From a virus, in IMG/VR virus record IMGVR_UViG_3300023176_000477, positions 1 to 50,478 of that record: a DNA stretch of 50,478 bases; one strand, written 5' to 3'. The position numbers and the translations under genes were made by a program. The notes below the pieces were generated by a model. It saw only the letters and a program-made list of their open reading frames with translations. It was not told the origin of the DNA and ran no database searches. Positions 7,161 through 15,851 of the stretch are shown in pieces. Positions within the stretch are counted from its first letter, which is position 1. Each line of letters opens with the position of its first letter.

Positions 7161-8170
7161 TAGGTTGGATACAATATACTATTTAATTGAACTGGTTCTG
7201 GGTATTTAGACCTTAAATTACTTCTAGCTTGTTGTATTAATAACTGTTGATATCTTAATAAACTACTGCTAATACTATTAGAACTACCTACAGGATAGTT
7301 TTGTGCAGCCATTTGTTCTGTAATATATCTTGCATCAACATTTTTAATATCTTTACCAACTAGCATTTGAGCAGCTACACCAGCCATAACAATTGGTTCA
7401 TACTCTGTTTCTAAACCTACACTAGATAATGTTGTTTCTTCTGATGTTGGTGCTACAAATTTCTTTTTAAAAGTTACATACACAGTATGACCTGCTGATA
7501 TACCCACAAACTGTACAGCATGAACTACGTTGGGACCTGAAGTATAAGTTTTAGTTCTTTCTGTTTGTGTATCATCAGTCCATACAAAAGGATTAGGTAA
7601 GTCAATCATTTCTATAGCTACACCATTATATTTAAGTCCTGTTTGGTCTGAGCCTGATTGCCAATCTGTATATTGTGATATAGCTTTTAATGGTGCTATT
7701 AAATAATTATTAGTATCTACGTCTGTACCATATGTACCAAGTAATTTATAACCTGTACTAGCAGTAAGTTCTATTGTTTCTACGGCAAATAATGTAGGAT
7801 AAAGATTTTTAATTTGGTCTGATACTGCATCATATACTGCTTGTCTTGTAAATGCAGGAGCTATTTTAATTATATCGTTTGCATCATGTGTAGTAGCAGT
7901 AGTACCTCTAACTCCACGTTCAACTGTTATTTCATTAGTAACGGCATTAAGAGATTTAGAAAACATTAATTCTCTATTAACTTCTATAATTGCACCAGCA
8001 CCTAATGCGTCTTCTTCTTCTGTAGAAAACAGACCTTCTTCATAGTTAATGGTGCTTTGTGTTGTAGTTGTTACATCACCAGTTAAATAAGAATAAGATT
8101 CAACAGAATCCATTGGCTCTAGGTATTCTCTAAATACCCTGTCTACTAGGTTGCCTATTGTGTCACTCAC
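7160..8170 (-). CDS. Head-tail connector / tail protein, 336 aa
   Basis: It starts MSDTIGNLVDRVFREYLEPM and includes a strand-rich section (TVERGVRGTTATTHD), a helical section (TRQAVYDAVSDQIKNLYPTLF) and a C-terminal helical region rich in Gln/Ser. The size, the location between the capsid and the large tail protein, and the mixed helical/beta character fit an adaptor or tubular tail protein; this is an inference from position. Its 3' two-thirds are repeated almost unchanged at 49786-50478. Confidence 0.65.
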   Translation of the reverse strand: MSDTIGNLVDRVFREYLEPMDSVESYSYLTGDVTTTTQSTINYEEGLFSTEEEDALGAGAIIEVNRELMFSKSLNAVTNEITVERGVRGTTATTHDANDIIKIAPAFTRQAVYDAVSDQIKNLYPTLFAVETIELTASTGYKLLGTYGTDVDTNNYLIAPLKAISQYTDWQSGSDQTGLKYNGVAIEMIDLPNPFVWTDDTQTERTKTYTSGPNVVHAVQFVGISAGHTVYVTFKKKFVAPTSEETTLSSVGLETEYEPIVMAGVAAQMLVGKDIKNVDARYITEQMAAQNYPVGSSNSISSSLLRYQQLLIQQARSNLRSKYPEPVQLNSILYPT

Positions 8171-8178
8171 AATGACTC

Positions 8179-8511
8179 CTAACTTTGTTTAAATATAAGT
8201 TGTATATTTCTATCAGCTAATTCAGTTGCATCTGAAGATACTCTAATAAATCCAGCAGTAGCAAAAGCCCAACCACTAGGGTCAACTCTTACAACATCAC
8301 CAGCTGTAACTGTATAAGTTACTTCAGTACCATCAGTTTCTACTACATCTACCCAAGTACTTCCATCAAATGAAAAATCAAATGTTACGGCTGTACCTGT
8401 CATAGCTGCAGGAAATACTATACCAGATAGTAATAAACCATCTGCTTGTACACCTGTAGAGTTAACTGCATCTTCTGATATATCTATTAAAACTTTTTTT
8501 GATAATTGCAT
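8179..8511 (-). CDS. Small all-beta capsid-associated protein, 110 aa
   Basis: It encodes MQLSKKVLIDISEDAVNSTG followed by strands with repeated Thr/Val and a DFSFDGSTWVDV core, ending RNIQLIFKQS. It lies directly after the major capsid gene, where decoration or head-completion proteins usually sit. A GAGGACAAT precedes the start. The call as decoration protein is positional; no family is recognised. Confidence 0.6.
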   Translation of the reverse strand: MQLSKKVLIDISEDAVNSTGVQADGLLLSGIVFPAAMTGTAVTFDFSFDGSTWVDVVETDGTEVTYTVTAGDVVRVDPSGWAFATAGFIRVSSDATELADRNIQLIFKQS

Positions 8512-8537
8512 ATTGTCCTCACTATAGCAGAAGAAAT

Positions 8538-8559
8538 GGGAGGAAGGTGGATTCCCCCC
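8538..8559 (-). promoter_or_regulatory. GC-rich hairpin after the capsid gene
   Basis: In minus-strand RNA a GGGGGGAA arm pairs with TTCCTCCC, with one mismatch and a six-base loop, in the 64-base gap between the capsid and the 110-aa gene. It is followed only by a weak T-rich stretch. It could act as a partial terminator or an mRNA-end stabiliser that keeps capsid output above that of downstream genes. Confidence 0.45.
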
Positions 8560-8575
8560 AAATCTTCAAAATAAA

Positions 8576-9694
8576 TTAAGCTACGTCAGTAATCTTCAAA
8601 TGGTATGAAGGAGGACCAAAGTCGTATCCCATTTCCATGTAGATTGCTTTAGCAACTTGTGCATTTGCATCTTGGTCAATATCTCTTACGAATACTGTTC
8701 CGTATCCAGGGATATTTGTAAAGACTGGCTGTATAAAAGCAAAGTCTATGATGAATGCAGTATTTGCAGGAATGATATTAGGGTCAATAACCATCATACC
8801 AATTTGTCCAAATGGTGTGACAATTACGTCAATATCAATACCGGCTAAGTTTCTATCTCTAGGAAGAATAGCACCTGTAATACCAACGTTACCTGCTAGT
8901 AATTCTTTGTTAAGGTCCAATAATTGTTTTGGACTTAAGCAAAGTACTGGTTGTACCATTGGTGCGTGTGCATCATACAATCTCTTTAAAGAGTTTGCAA
9001 TAGTATCCCAAGAAAGAACTTGGTCTGTTCCTGAACCATCTCCAGCTGTATCGTTGTAGTATACGTTACCACCAACGAATGTTGGAGCTGTGTCATTATC
9101 TGCGTTAGCATTTAATGCACAGTATTCAGAAAGACCACGCATTTCTCTAGTACCAGCTCCTGGAGTTACATTAGCTCCATCAGCAAAAGTACCATTGAAT
9201 GCGAACCATTCTACTTCTCTAGCTACTTTTTCAAGAGCTAAAGACATTTGCTCTGCAAATTCATCAACGATTGGATTAGAACCAGCTAGTCCAAGTTGTG
9301 TAGATGCGGATGTTGTACCATCTCCATCAGAAGCGTCAAAAGCTGCAGCTCCTAATGTGAAAGTATTTTGTTGTTGAAATGTTGCCATTGCAGTGTAAGT
9401 CATCTTGACACCTTTATGGAATATCTGTGTCACACCTGTGTAAGCAACTCTATCTCTACCGAGATATTCAGTTGGTGTATTACCTTCTTGACCTTTAGTA
9501 GGCTCAGAAGATACAGTGTGTGAGTCAGCAGCTTGGATTTGCCAGAAAGTAGATTGTAAAACCTTACCTCCGTTTAATCCACCTGTTGCAGATAAGAAAG
9601 GAGTTCTTTGACCACCTACACGGAATAGCTCCCCAGAAAAGTTATTAATATTCTGGGAGTAAATTGCGTTACCTGTCAGAGTAATCTCTGCCAT
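8576..9694 (-). CDS. Major capsid protein, SU10/DUF5309-like HK97 fold, 372 aa
   Basis: The features fit the SU10-type major capsid family: an N-terminal region RTPFLSATGGLNGG, a W/Q-rich segment (STFWQIQAADSH), the helix EQMSLALEKVAREVEWFAFN followed by GTR-x-MRGLSEY, and a beta-rich C-terminal half (LAGIDIDVIVTPFG, NIPGYGTVFVRDI). It is the shell subunit. ACGGAGGTGTACA is a strong ribosome-binding site before the ATG at 9694. The codon composition is less AT-biased than its neighbours, as expected for a highly expressed gene. The scaffold gene precedes it directly. Confidence 0.88.
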   Translation of the reverse strand: MAEITLTGNAIYSQNINNFSGELFRVGGQRTPFLSATGGLNGGKVLQSTFWQIQAADSHTVSSEPTKGQEGNTPTEYLGRDRVAYTGVTQIFHKGVKMTYTAMATFQQQNTFTLGAAAFDASDGDGTTSASTQLGLAGSNPIVDEFAEQMSLALEKVAREVEWFAFNGTFADGANVTPGAGTREMRGLSEYCALNANADNDTAPTFVGGNVYYNDTAGDGSGTDQVLSWDTIANSLKRLYDAHAPMVQPVLCLSPKQLLDLNKELLAGNVGITGAILPRDRNLAGIDIDVIVTPFGQIGMMVIDPNIIPANTAFIIDFAFIQPVFTNIPGYGTVFVRDIDQDANAQVAKAIYMEMGYDFGPPSYHLKITDVA

Positions 9695-9732
9695 TGTACA
9701 CCTCCGTATTGTGTCGTATTAAATTCTTTTAC

Positions 9733-10194
9733 TTATTTTTTTTGTTGTTCCATAGCATTTAACCTAGCTCTAAGTGAATCTTTAACAGACGCACCTTTTA
9801 ATGCTTTAGCTAATTGCTCATTAACATCAAGAGGTATTTCTGAAGTAGAATTTGCATCAAGTGCAGCTACTCTAGCACGTGCATCATCTTGTACAACCGG
9901 TTCAGGTTCAGATTGTGGTATAACCTCTACCTGTCCTGTTGGTTCAAAACCATACTCATCCTTAGCAAACTGTGCGATAGACTCTAAATCTACAGGGCCA
10001 TCATACACTTGTTTTAACGCCTTGCCGAAACCTTTGTCAGTAGATAATCCTAACTTACCAAAGACATTGTTAATTTCTTTATCTTTAAAAGAAGCTAACT
10101 CAGCCTCAAGTTTTTTGATAGTTTCATCTTTTCTATCAATTGTTTCTCTCATTTGTTTTACACCATGTTCTTGCGGTGCATCAAATTCTTCCAT
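9733..10194 (-). CDS. Scaffold protein, 153 aa
   Basis: This acidic, helical protein has a coiled-coil-like N-terminal part (KQMRETIDRKDETIKKLEAEL, about residues 13-36), a Pro/Glu-rich linker near residues 90-102 and a basic C-terminal helix (DSLRARLNAMEQQKK). This is the usual design of a procapsid scaffold, and the gene lies immediately upstream of the capsid gene. GGAGGTACAAG precedes the ATG. It is the first gene of a transcript that probably starts near 10389. Confidence 0.78.
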   Translation of the reverse strand: MEEFDAPQEHGVKQMRETIDRKDETIKKLEAELASFKDKEINNVFGKLGLSTDKGFGKALKQVYDGPVDLESIAQFAKDEYGFEPTGQVEVIPQSEPEPVVQDDARARVAALDANSTSEIPLDVNEQLAKALKGASVKDSLRARLNAMEQQKK

Positions 10195-10395
10195 CTTGTA
10201 CCTCCACTATGTATTAACCTATCAGACAAGACCATAGGCATCTTGCCGTGGTGCTACCTTTACCACTTGACTTATCTCTCTGGTAGCTACAAGCTATAAG
10301 TCCATTACTCTACGATTTTAATACGAGCTTTCAACGTAGGCTTCGAAAGCTGATTTGCAGGTCTATTTGTAGCGGACCACGCAACGCTTAAACTT
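10195..10395 (-). ncRNA. Structured 5' leader of the capsid transcript
   Basis: This is the longest gap within the late operon. In about 195 nt it holds several inverted repeats: 10231-10252 (ACCA/GGCA with TGCC/TGGT), 10261-10285 (TACCA/TGGTA), 10284-10296 (TAGC/GCTA), 10326-10351 (AGCTTTC/GAAAGCT) and 10360-10378 (GGTC/GACC). It is less AT-rich than the flanking genes, and I find no credible ORF. It lies between a strong promoter and the scaffold start and is probably a regulatory leader or a processed RNA. Confidence 0.5.
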
Positions 10396-10423
10396 ATTAT
10401 ACACTAATCTTCTATTAGTCCAA
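10396..10423 (-). promoter_or_regulatory. Internal late promoter for scaffold and capsid genes
   Basis: On the minus strand TTGGAC (10418-10423) and a perfect TATAAT (10396-10401) are 16 bases apart. The -35 box lies in the last codons of the 332-aa gene, and the predicted start is near 10389. This would give capsid and scaffold a separate strong transcript, as is usual for the most abundant virion proteins. Confidence 0.55.
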
Positions 10424-11402
10424 CTATATTACCATCTTTTTGAATAGCTCCTAAAGTTGCTCCTTGCATTGATTGCATTTCTGCATTTATTCTTGTAACT
10501 CTTTTAGTTGCATCTGCATCTCCTAACGCAGCTTCTTCTAATGTTGTTATATCTAAATCTCTACCAATACTTGAAGCACTACTTATAATTCCACTAGCAT
10601 TTTCATACAATTGTCTAGCCATTTGCAAGTCCATACCTCGTTGTTTTAATTCATTAAATCTACCAAATGAATATGAAAAACCTCTACTTACAGCTTCTGC
10701 ACCTAATGTAATTGTATCTATAGCTCCATTTAATACTTTATCTTCTATTTTAGGATTAATTAAAGATGCAAATATTGTTGCATCATCATATTCTACACCT
10801 AAATAATCAGCTAACATATTTTTAACTTCAGGTATACGATTATTAATTGCAGCATATACTGTATCAATTCTTTGTTGAAATTCTACAGGTGCAACATCTC
10901 CAACCATTTCATTAAATTCATCTTCAAAATCAGAAAAATCTTGTATACCTATTTCTCTTAATGTATTTTTAAAACTTTCTTTTACACCTATAGCTTCTAT
11001 TTCTGACATTTTAAGTGTTATTCCATCATCATTAAACAACCAACCAAATTCTTTTTTATATTCACTTGATGCTCTTGTAAAAGATAAAGCTAAATCTTTA
11101 TCACCACCATAATTTGCATAACCTTCAGCATATTTTTTAACTATTGATTCAGGTAAAAATCCATATAATGTTCTAGCAACAGATAAAGCATACTGATAAT
11201 CTCCTCCAGATTGTGATTGAGATTGAGATGATTGTTGAGGTGGAGTATATTCTTTATAACCATCTCTTTCATATCTTTCAAATTCAGATAATCCACCTGG
11301 GTCGTTTTGCCTAAGGTCTGTATTAACCATTTTGACATCACCACCAGGTCCTTGTACATAAATTTGACCTCGTCTTACTTCAATTACTGGATTTTCTGCC
11401 AT
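10404..11402 (-). CDS. Putative internal virion protein, 332 aa
   Basis: It has an N-terminal beta piece (MAENPVIEVRRGQIYVQGPG), a Gln/Ser-rich linker (residues about 56-66) and a long helical remainder (YALSVARTLYGFLPESIVKK, ASSEYKKEFGWLF). It is the last of the series of large genes between portal and scaffold, each joined to the next by TAATG or a very short gap. In short-tailed phages this place is taken by proteins ejected with the DNA. No family is recognised. Confidence 0.6.
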   Translation of the reverse strand: MAENPVIEVRRGQIYVQGPGGDVKMVNTDLRQNDPGGLSEFERYERDGYKEYTPPQQSSQSQSQSGGDYQYALSVARTLYGFLPESIVKKYAEGYANYGGDKDLALSFTRASSEYKKEFGWLFNDDGITLKMSEIEAIGVKESFKNTLREIGIQDFSDFEDEFNEMVGDVAPVEFQQRIDTVYAAINNRIPEVKNMLADYLGVEYDDATIFASLINPKIEDKVLNGAIDTITLGAEAVSRGFSYSFGRFNELKQRGMDLQMARQLYENASGIISSASSIGRDLDITTLEEAALGDADATKRVTRINAEMQSMQGATLGAIQKDGNIVGLIED

Positions 11403-12754
11403 TATCTAATCCTTTGTGTTGACGGTTCTAAGAAATTTTGACTTCGTATAATGTTTCCACCAAAAGAAGATATCATATCTCTTGCAAAATCATTAACTAC
11501 ACTACCTATATTATTTGCTAAACCTTCTTGTACTAAATATTTATTAGCTTCATTAACATCATTTAATGTAGCTACTTTGTTATAAACATATCCATACTTA
11601 CCATCTGGGTCTATTTCCATATCCCATTTGTTTTTAATAGTATTTTTTGTAATTCTATCTATAACACTCCATTTAGTTTCTTTATCGTATTGTGGATATA
11701 AAGCATATCTTGCATCTTTTAATTCATTTTCTAAAGTTTCTAAATATGAAGCATCTTGTCTATATTCACCAGCATGTTTTCCAATTTCATCTATGTAATC
11801 TTTTTTTGCAGAAGGAGGTAACCAGTCATCTATAACAGTCATAACTTCTTTTTCACCAACTGTAGTTTGTTCAATAGTAGAATTTGTTATAAACGATTCT
11901 AAATCTTTATCTAACGGTGTATCTCTATATTTATCTACTAATCTAAATAATTGACTTCTAGCTTTATTATTATCCCATGAACCCATAACAACTTTATTTG
12001 CTATCCATTCCATAGTTTTATCATCAACACTTGCACCACTAGGTAATAAATCATATAAATATCCTTTTTGTGCTGATAAATCTAAAGCATATTGTGCTTC
12101 ATTAACATTGTAAAAATCTAAAGCAGTAATTTCAGGTTCTGTCAAATTAAGTTCTTTTAATACTTGACTCATAACTCCTGCAGTATTTACATAATCATTA
12201 GCTGAAGCTATATCTTGAAATAATAAATATCCTTCTTGCCATTTTCTTCTATAAGTTGGAGATTTAAATTTAGTAGTTCCTTCATTTAATTTATTAAAAC
12301 TATTCATTGCTATATCTATTTGGTCTGAAATAGTAAAATCAGTAGTAGACATTACTACAGCTTCTTCAGGTGTTAATGTTCCAATTTGTGTTTGAAAGAA
12401 ATTTTCTGGTACTTCTATCCAGTTTTCTGTTTGAACATACATACTATCGTATTCAGTTGGAGTAACGTAATGAGCTGTTTCATCTTTTACCATATCTTTA
12501 ATGTATTCAAATGGATTTCCACCTTTATAATCAATAACATCTGTATAATCTTCTGCTGGATTAAATGCTAAATATTCTCCAGTTTCTGTGGGAACTATTA
12601 TTTTATAAGTTAAACTTGATAAAAAAGCTTTGTTTAATTCAAATTTACTTGTACCTCCAGCTTGATATAATTCTTTTTCTATTTCTTCTAATGATTTAGG
12701 ACCAACAATAATTATTACTGCTCCAGGAGGTAATTTAGTTTTATCTAAAGCCAT
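11402..12754 (-). CDS. Putative internal virion protein, 450 aa
   Basis: It starts MALDKTKLPPGAVIIIVGPK and is mostly helical and acidic, with no recognised catalytic motif. It is joined to the 332-aa gene by TAATG. It is interpreted as one of the ejection or inner-core proteins, from its position in the block and the lack of tail-fibre or enzyme features. Confidence 0.58.
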   Translation of the reverse strand: MALDKTKLPPGAVIIIVGPKSLEEIEKELYQAGGTSKFELNKAFLSSLTYKIIVPTETGEYLAFNPAEDYTDVIDYKGGNPFEYIKDMVKDETAHYVTPTEYDSMYVQTENWIEVPENFFQTQIGTLTPEEAVVMSTTDFTISDQIDIAMNSFNKLNEGTTKFKSPTYRRKWQEGYLLFQDIASANDYVNTAGVMSQVLKELNLTEPEITALDFYNVNEAQYALDLSAQKGYLYDLLPSGASVDDKTMEWIANKVVMGSWDNNKARSQLFRLVDKYRDTPLDKDLESFITNSTIEQTTVGEKEVMTVIDDWLPPSAKKDYIDEIGKHAGEYRQDASYLETLENELKDARYALYPQYDKETKWSVIDRITKNTIKNKWDMEIDPDGKYGYVYNKVATLNDVNEANKYLVQEGLANNIGSVVNDFARDMISSFGGNIIRSQNFLEPSTQRIR

Positions 12755-12756
12755 TA

Positions 12757-14544
12757 TTAAGACCCACTTTCTGCATTATTGTACATTTGTATATCATACC
12801 CTGCCATTTCCATTATACCAGGTCCAAACCTATCTTTAATTTTTTGTAGCTTTTTCCAAGTGTCTACATGATGATTTGCATTACCAGGAACTAAATCTGG
12901 ATTATTAACTTGTGCAAAATAACTAGGATTTACTCCAAATTGTCCTGTTTGTTCAATTTCATTTTTCCACCAACCAAAAAAACCATCTTGATTTCTTATT
13001 TTAAATTCTCTTTGCCCACTAATAATATCCCAATAATCTTGTTCATCAGCATCTAATTCAAATCTTTGAGGAAACTGGGACATAACCATTTTATTTATAC
13101 CCCAGTTATGTGGAGTATTACCTGTTATTTTTGCAGGTAACATAGTATCTAAGATATACCATAAAGATGTAAGTTTTGAACCTTGCCAACCAGCACTTTG
13201 CCAATATCTACTTTGATGTGCTAAATGTTTATTTAAATCTTCATAGGGTATTACATCAATATTTTCTTTTACAAATTTTGGTAACAAACCATATTTATCT
13301 AATACACTATTTAAAGCATCTGAAGCATTAAGTGTTGTAGCAACTATAGCAGCAGTTCCTTGCCATGCTAATTGATTATATAATTCATACCAAAGATTAC
13401 TAGCTATTCCTCCTAGTCTACCAGTAAGTGCACCTGTTGCTTTAGCTCCTTTAGCAGCTTTTCTACCTTGATTAGCAGCTTTTAAAAGGCTATCACCCAT
13501 TGCATGTCTTCCTTTAATAGCATCTTTAATTATACCTGTTTTAACACCTATTCTTACAGCTGTTTCTATACCTTCTCCTATTGGGTCTAATATAGATATA
13601 ATTCCTCTATACAATACTTTGCTTAATTTACCACTTATTTTTACAGGATTAAATTTACTTAAAGAATTGTATTTATCAAAAACATCTGCACCAAATGTTT
13701 TAACTAATCCTAGTAATAAACTTTCGCCATTTAATTTTGCATTTTGCATAGTAGGATGATTGTTAATATAATCTAAAGCTCTACGTTCAGAATCAGTCAT
13801 TTTATCTAATATTGATTCTTTAAAACTTTTATGTATATCAGGGTCATATTCTTCTATTTTTTCTGGAAATATATTAGGGTCATTTAATTTAGCTGCACCA
13901 AGAGAACCACCAAAACCTTGATTATTAAGTATATTAGTTAATGCTTCTGCTTGATTAACTGTTTTATTAGGGTCACCTGCAAAACTATCTACTAAATTGT
14001 AACCTTCATCTACTTTAGCTTTTAATTGATTTATTAATTTAGGATTTTCATCTGCCCACATTTGCCAAAGTTTTTGATATTCATCTTTACTTACTTGGTA
14101 ATCTTTACCAAATAAAATACTATTTTGTGCAGGAGGTTTACCTTTACCAGATTTTTTAATTTCATTTTGCCATACATCTTCTATAGTTCTACCTTTGTAT
14201 GGTCCTTCTTTAAACGTAGCATTTAATGCAGAAAATTGTTTACCTAAGTCATCACCTTTAGTAGATACTTCAAATGTTTTATTAGCTGTTTCTTGTTTTG
14301 CAATATCTTCTACAATTAATTCATCAGGTATAGTGTCAGGTATTCCTATATTTGCACGATACTTTACACTATCAATTAAATCATCTGCTAACTGTTGTAA
14401 TAAATCATTTTTGTCTTCTAACAATGGAATTAAATCTTCAAACTGTAATACAGCTCTATCTATTTCTATTTGAGGTATATTAAATTCTTTTTGTAAAGCA
14501 TTAAGTTCGTCTAAAACTTTTTGTCTAATTTCATCTTTGTCCAT
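12757..14544 (-). CDS. Putative internal virion protein with hydrophobic centre, 595 aa
   Basis: It has a helical N-terminal half (MDKDEIRQKVLDELNALQKE). A central region of amphipathic and glycine/alanine-rich segments near residues 330-410 (AANQGRKAAKGAKATGALTG, AWQGTAAIVATTLNASDAL) could insert in a membrane. A Trp-rich C-terminal part (DEQDYWDIISG, FFGWWKNEIEQTG) follows. Such membrane-active stretches are common in ejected proteins that build a channel across the envelope. The role is inferred, not recognised. Confidence 0.58.
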   Translation of the reverse strand: MDKDEIRQKVLDELNALQKEFNIPQIEIDRAVLQFEDLIPLLEDKNDLLQQLADDLIDSVKYRANIGIPDTIPDELIVEDIAKQETANKTFEVSTKGDDLGKQFSALNATFKEGPYKGRTIEDVWQNEIKKSGKGKPPAQNSILFGKDYQVSKDEYQKLWQMWADENPKLINQLKAKVDEGYNLVDSFAGDPNKTVNQAEALTNILNNQGFGGSLGAAKLNDPNIFPEKIEEYDPDIHKSFKESILDKMTDSERRALDYINNHPTMQNAKLNGESLLLGLVKTFGADVFDKYNSLSKFNPVKISGKLSKVLYRGIISILDPIGEGIETAVRIGVKTGIIKDAIKGRHAMGDSLLKAANQGRKAAKGAKATGALTGRLGGIASNLWYELYNQLAWQGTAAIVATTLNASDALNSVLDKYGLLPKFVKENIDVIPYEDLNKHLAHQSRYWQSAGWQGSKLTSLWYILDTMLPAKITGNTPHNWGINKMVMSQFPQRFELDADEQDYWDIISGQREFKIRNQDGFFGWWKNEIEQTGQFGVNPSYFAQVNNPDLVPGNANHHVDTWKKLQKIKDRFGPGIMEMAGYDIQMYNNAESGS

Positions 14545-15851
14545 TATCTACCAAACATAGCTTTTAACATAGCTTCATCCATTTTCATTTTTTCCTGAGC
14601 ATATGTAGCTGCATTAATATCATCTCTATATGTTGCTCTAAAATCTTCTTGTGTTGTTTGTGTTGCTGTATCAACAAATTGATTTAATACTTCATCAGTA
14701 GGTTCTACTTGCCATGATTGAGTAGGTGATTTAATCATATTCATATTGTCAATAAAAGAATACATTTCATTCATTTGATTAAATTCATCTATATAACTTG
14801 TTGCTAATAAACGTACTTGCTCTTTTAATTCATCTTTAGTAGGCAATCTGTTCATTGTTGTATAAAAAGCATTTTCAACCATTTGTTCCATACCAAGTTC
14901 TCCTGGTACGCCTTCCATGTATTTTTTAAATCTAGCTGCAGTATTAGCCCTATCCATAGTTGAAGCTACATTAGCATGATTATCTTTGTAATCAGATAAA
15001 AAGTATGCAAACATTTTCTGATGTTTTAAATTTTCTCCTACTAAAAAAGCTGAATTACTAAAAGGATTACTAGGGTCTGTATCTAAGTCATAATTCATTA
15101 CATTAACATAATCCTGTGTACCAGGGTCTACGTATTTATTTGTATCTATCCATGCCATATATTGTGCAAGTTGACTACGAAGTAAACCATTTGGTACTCC
15201 TTTAGTATCATCAAAAGCTCCTTGTTGTACTAAACCATTATTTTCTAACCATTCTTGAAACTCTGTTACAGTATCTGTATTTTGAAATATTAATTCATAT
15301 ACTCCAGCCATGTCACCAAAATGACCACCAAAAGGTTTTGTTTGAACTTGACCAGTATCCATATCTGTTTTTACAACACCTATTTGTGAAGGGTCGTAAA
15401 TAGGAACAGTTCTTAACGTACCACCTATACCAGCTATATAATCATTAATTGCTTGTTCTTTTTCTACTTCTGAAAGAGTTTCATCATTATTAATTATTGT
15501 TATAACTTTTTCTACATCAGAAGAATAACTATCGTATTTATCTGGACTTAATCTTCTAGTAACAAGTTCTAGTTGATTATTAATTTGTCTTCTAATATCT
15601 TCAGGGTCATCACCGTCTTTTATGTTGTTATAAATATCTCTAATAATATCTAAATCTTTTTTAGGAAAATTAGAATTAATACTTCCTAATGGTGGGTCAT
15701 TAGGATTTGCTGCTGGAATTTGTGAATGTTGTTCCCATATTTCATTAACTTTTAATGCTGCAAATTCATTTGCATTTAAACCAAATAAATTAGAATATTC
15801 TGGGTTACTTAGTAAATCTATTACTAATGCTTGTAATTCTTTTTTTGTCAT
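14544..15851 (-). CDS. Putative internal virion protein, 435 aa
   Basis: It starts MTKKELQALVIDLLSNPEYS and is helical throughout, ending in a Met-rich helix (EKMKMDEAMLKAMFGR). It overlaps both neighbours by TAATG, so it is translated in tandem with the 1996-aa and 595-aa proteins, as expected for parts of one complex. No domain is recognised. Confidence 0.58.
   Translation of the reverse strand: MTKKELQALVIDLLSNPEYSNLFGLNANEFAALKVNEIWEQHSQIPAANPNDPPLGSINSNFPKKDLDIIRDIYNNIKDGDDPEDIRRQINNQLELVTRRLSPDKYDSYSSDVEKVITIINNDETLSEVEKEQAINDYIAGIGGTLRTVPIYDPSQIGVVKTDMDTGQVQTKPFGGHFGDMAGVYELIFQNTDTVTEFQEWLENNGLVQQGAFDDTKGVPNGLLRSQLAQYMAWIDTNKYVDPGTQDYVNVMNYDLDTDPSNPFSNSAFLVGENLKHQKMFAYFLSDYKDNHANVASTMDRANTAARFKKYMEGVPGELGMEQMVENAFYTTMNRLPTKDELKEQVRLLATSYIDEFNQMNEMYSFIDNMNMIKSPTQSWQVEPTDEVLNQFVDTATQTTQEDFRATYRDDINAATYAQEKMKMDEAMLKAMFGR

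Larger units (their letters stand above)
1..7852. repeat. Left copy of a diverged, same-orientation terminal overlap
   Basis: This block aligns gene for gene, in the same order and orientation, with 41620-50478 (base 139 corresponds to 41758, base 7852 to 50478). The copies are near-identical from 5178 to 7852 and closely similar from 1 to 1236, but diverge almost completely between about 1237 and 4000. The right copy is about 1 kb longer, mostly because of two extra genes. Both ends of the window fall inside the block and cut genes. That is the pattern of a contig running past one full circle of a permuted genome, here with two strain versions; true diverged terminal repeats are the alternative. 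Confidence 0.9.

Noticed and set aside
10195-10403. Possible tRNA or self-cleaving ribozyme in the capsid leader
   Set aside because: No tRNA arms fit on either strand, and the hammerhead core (CUGANGA with GAAA) is not present; CTGATAG and CTGATTT do not satisfy it.
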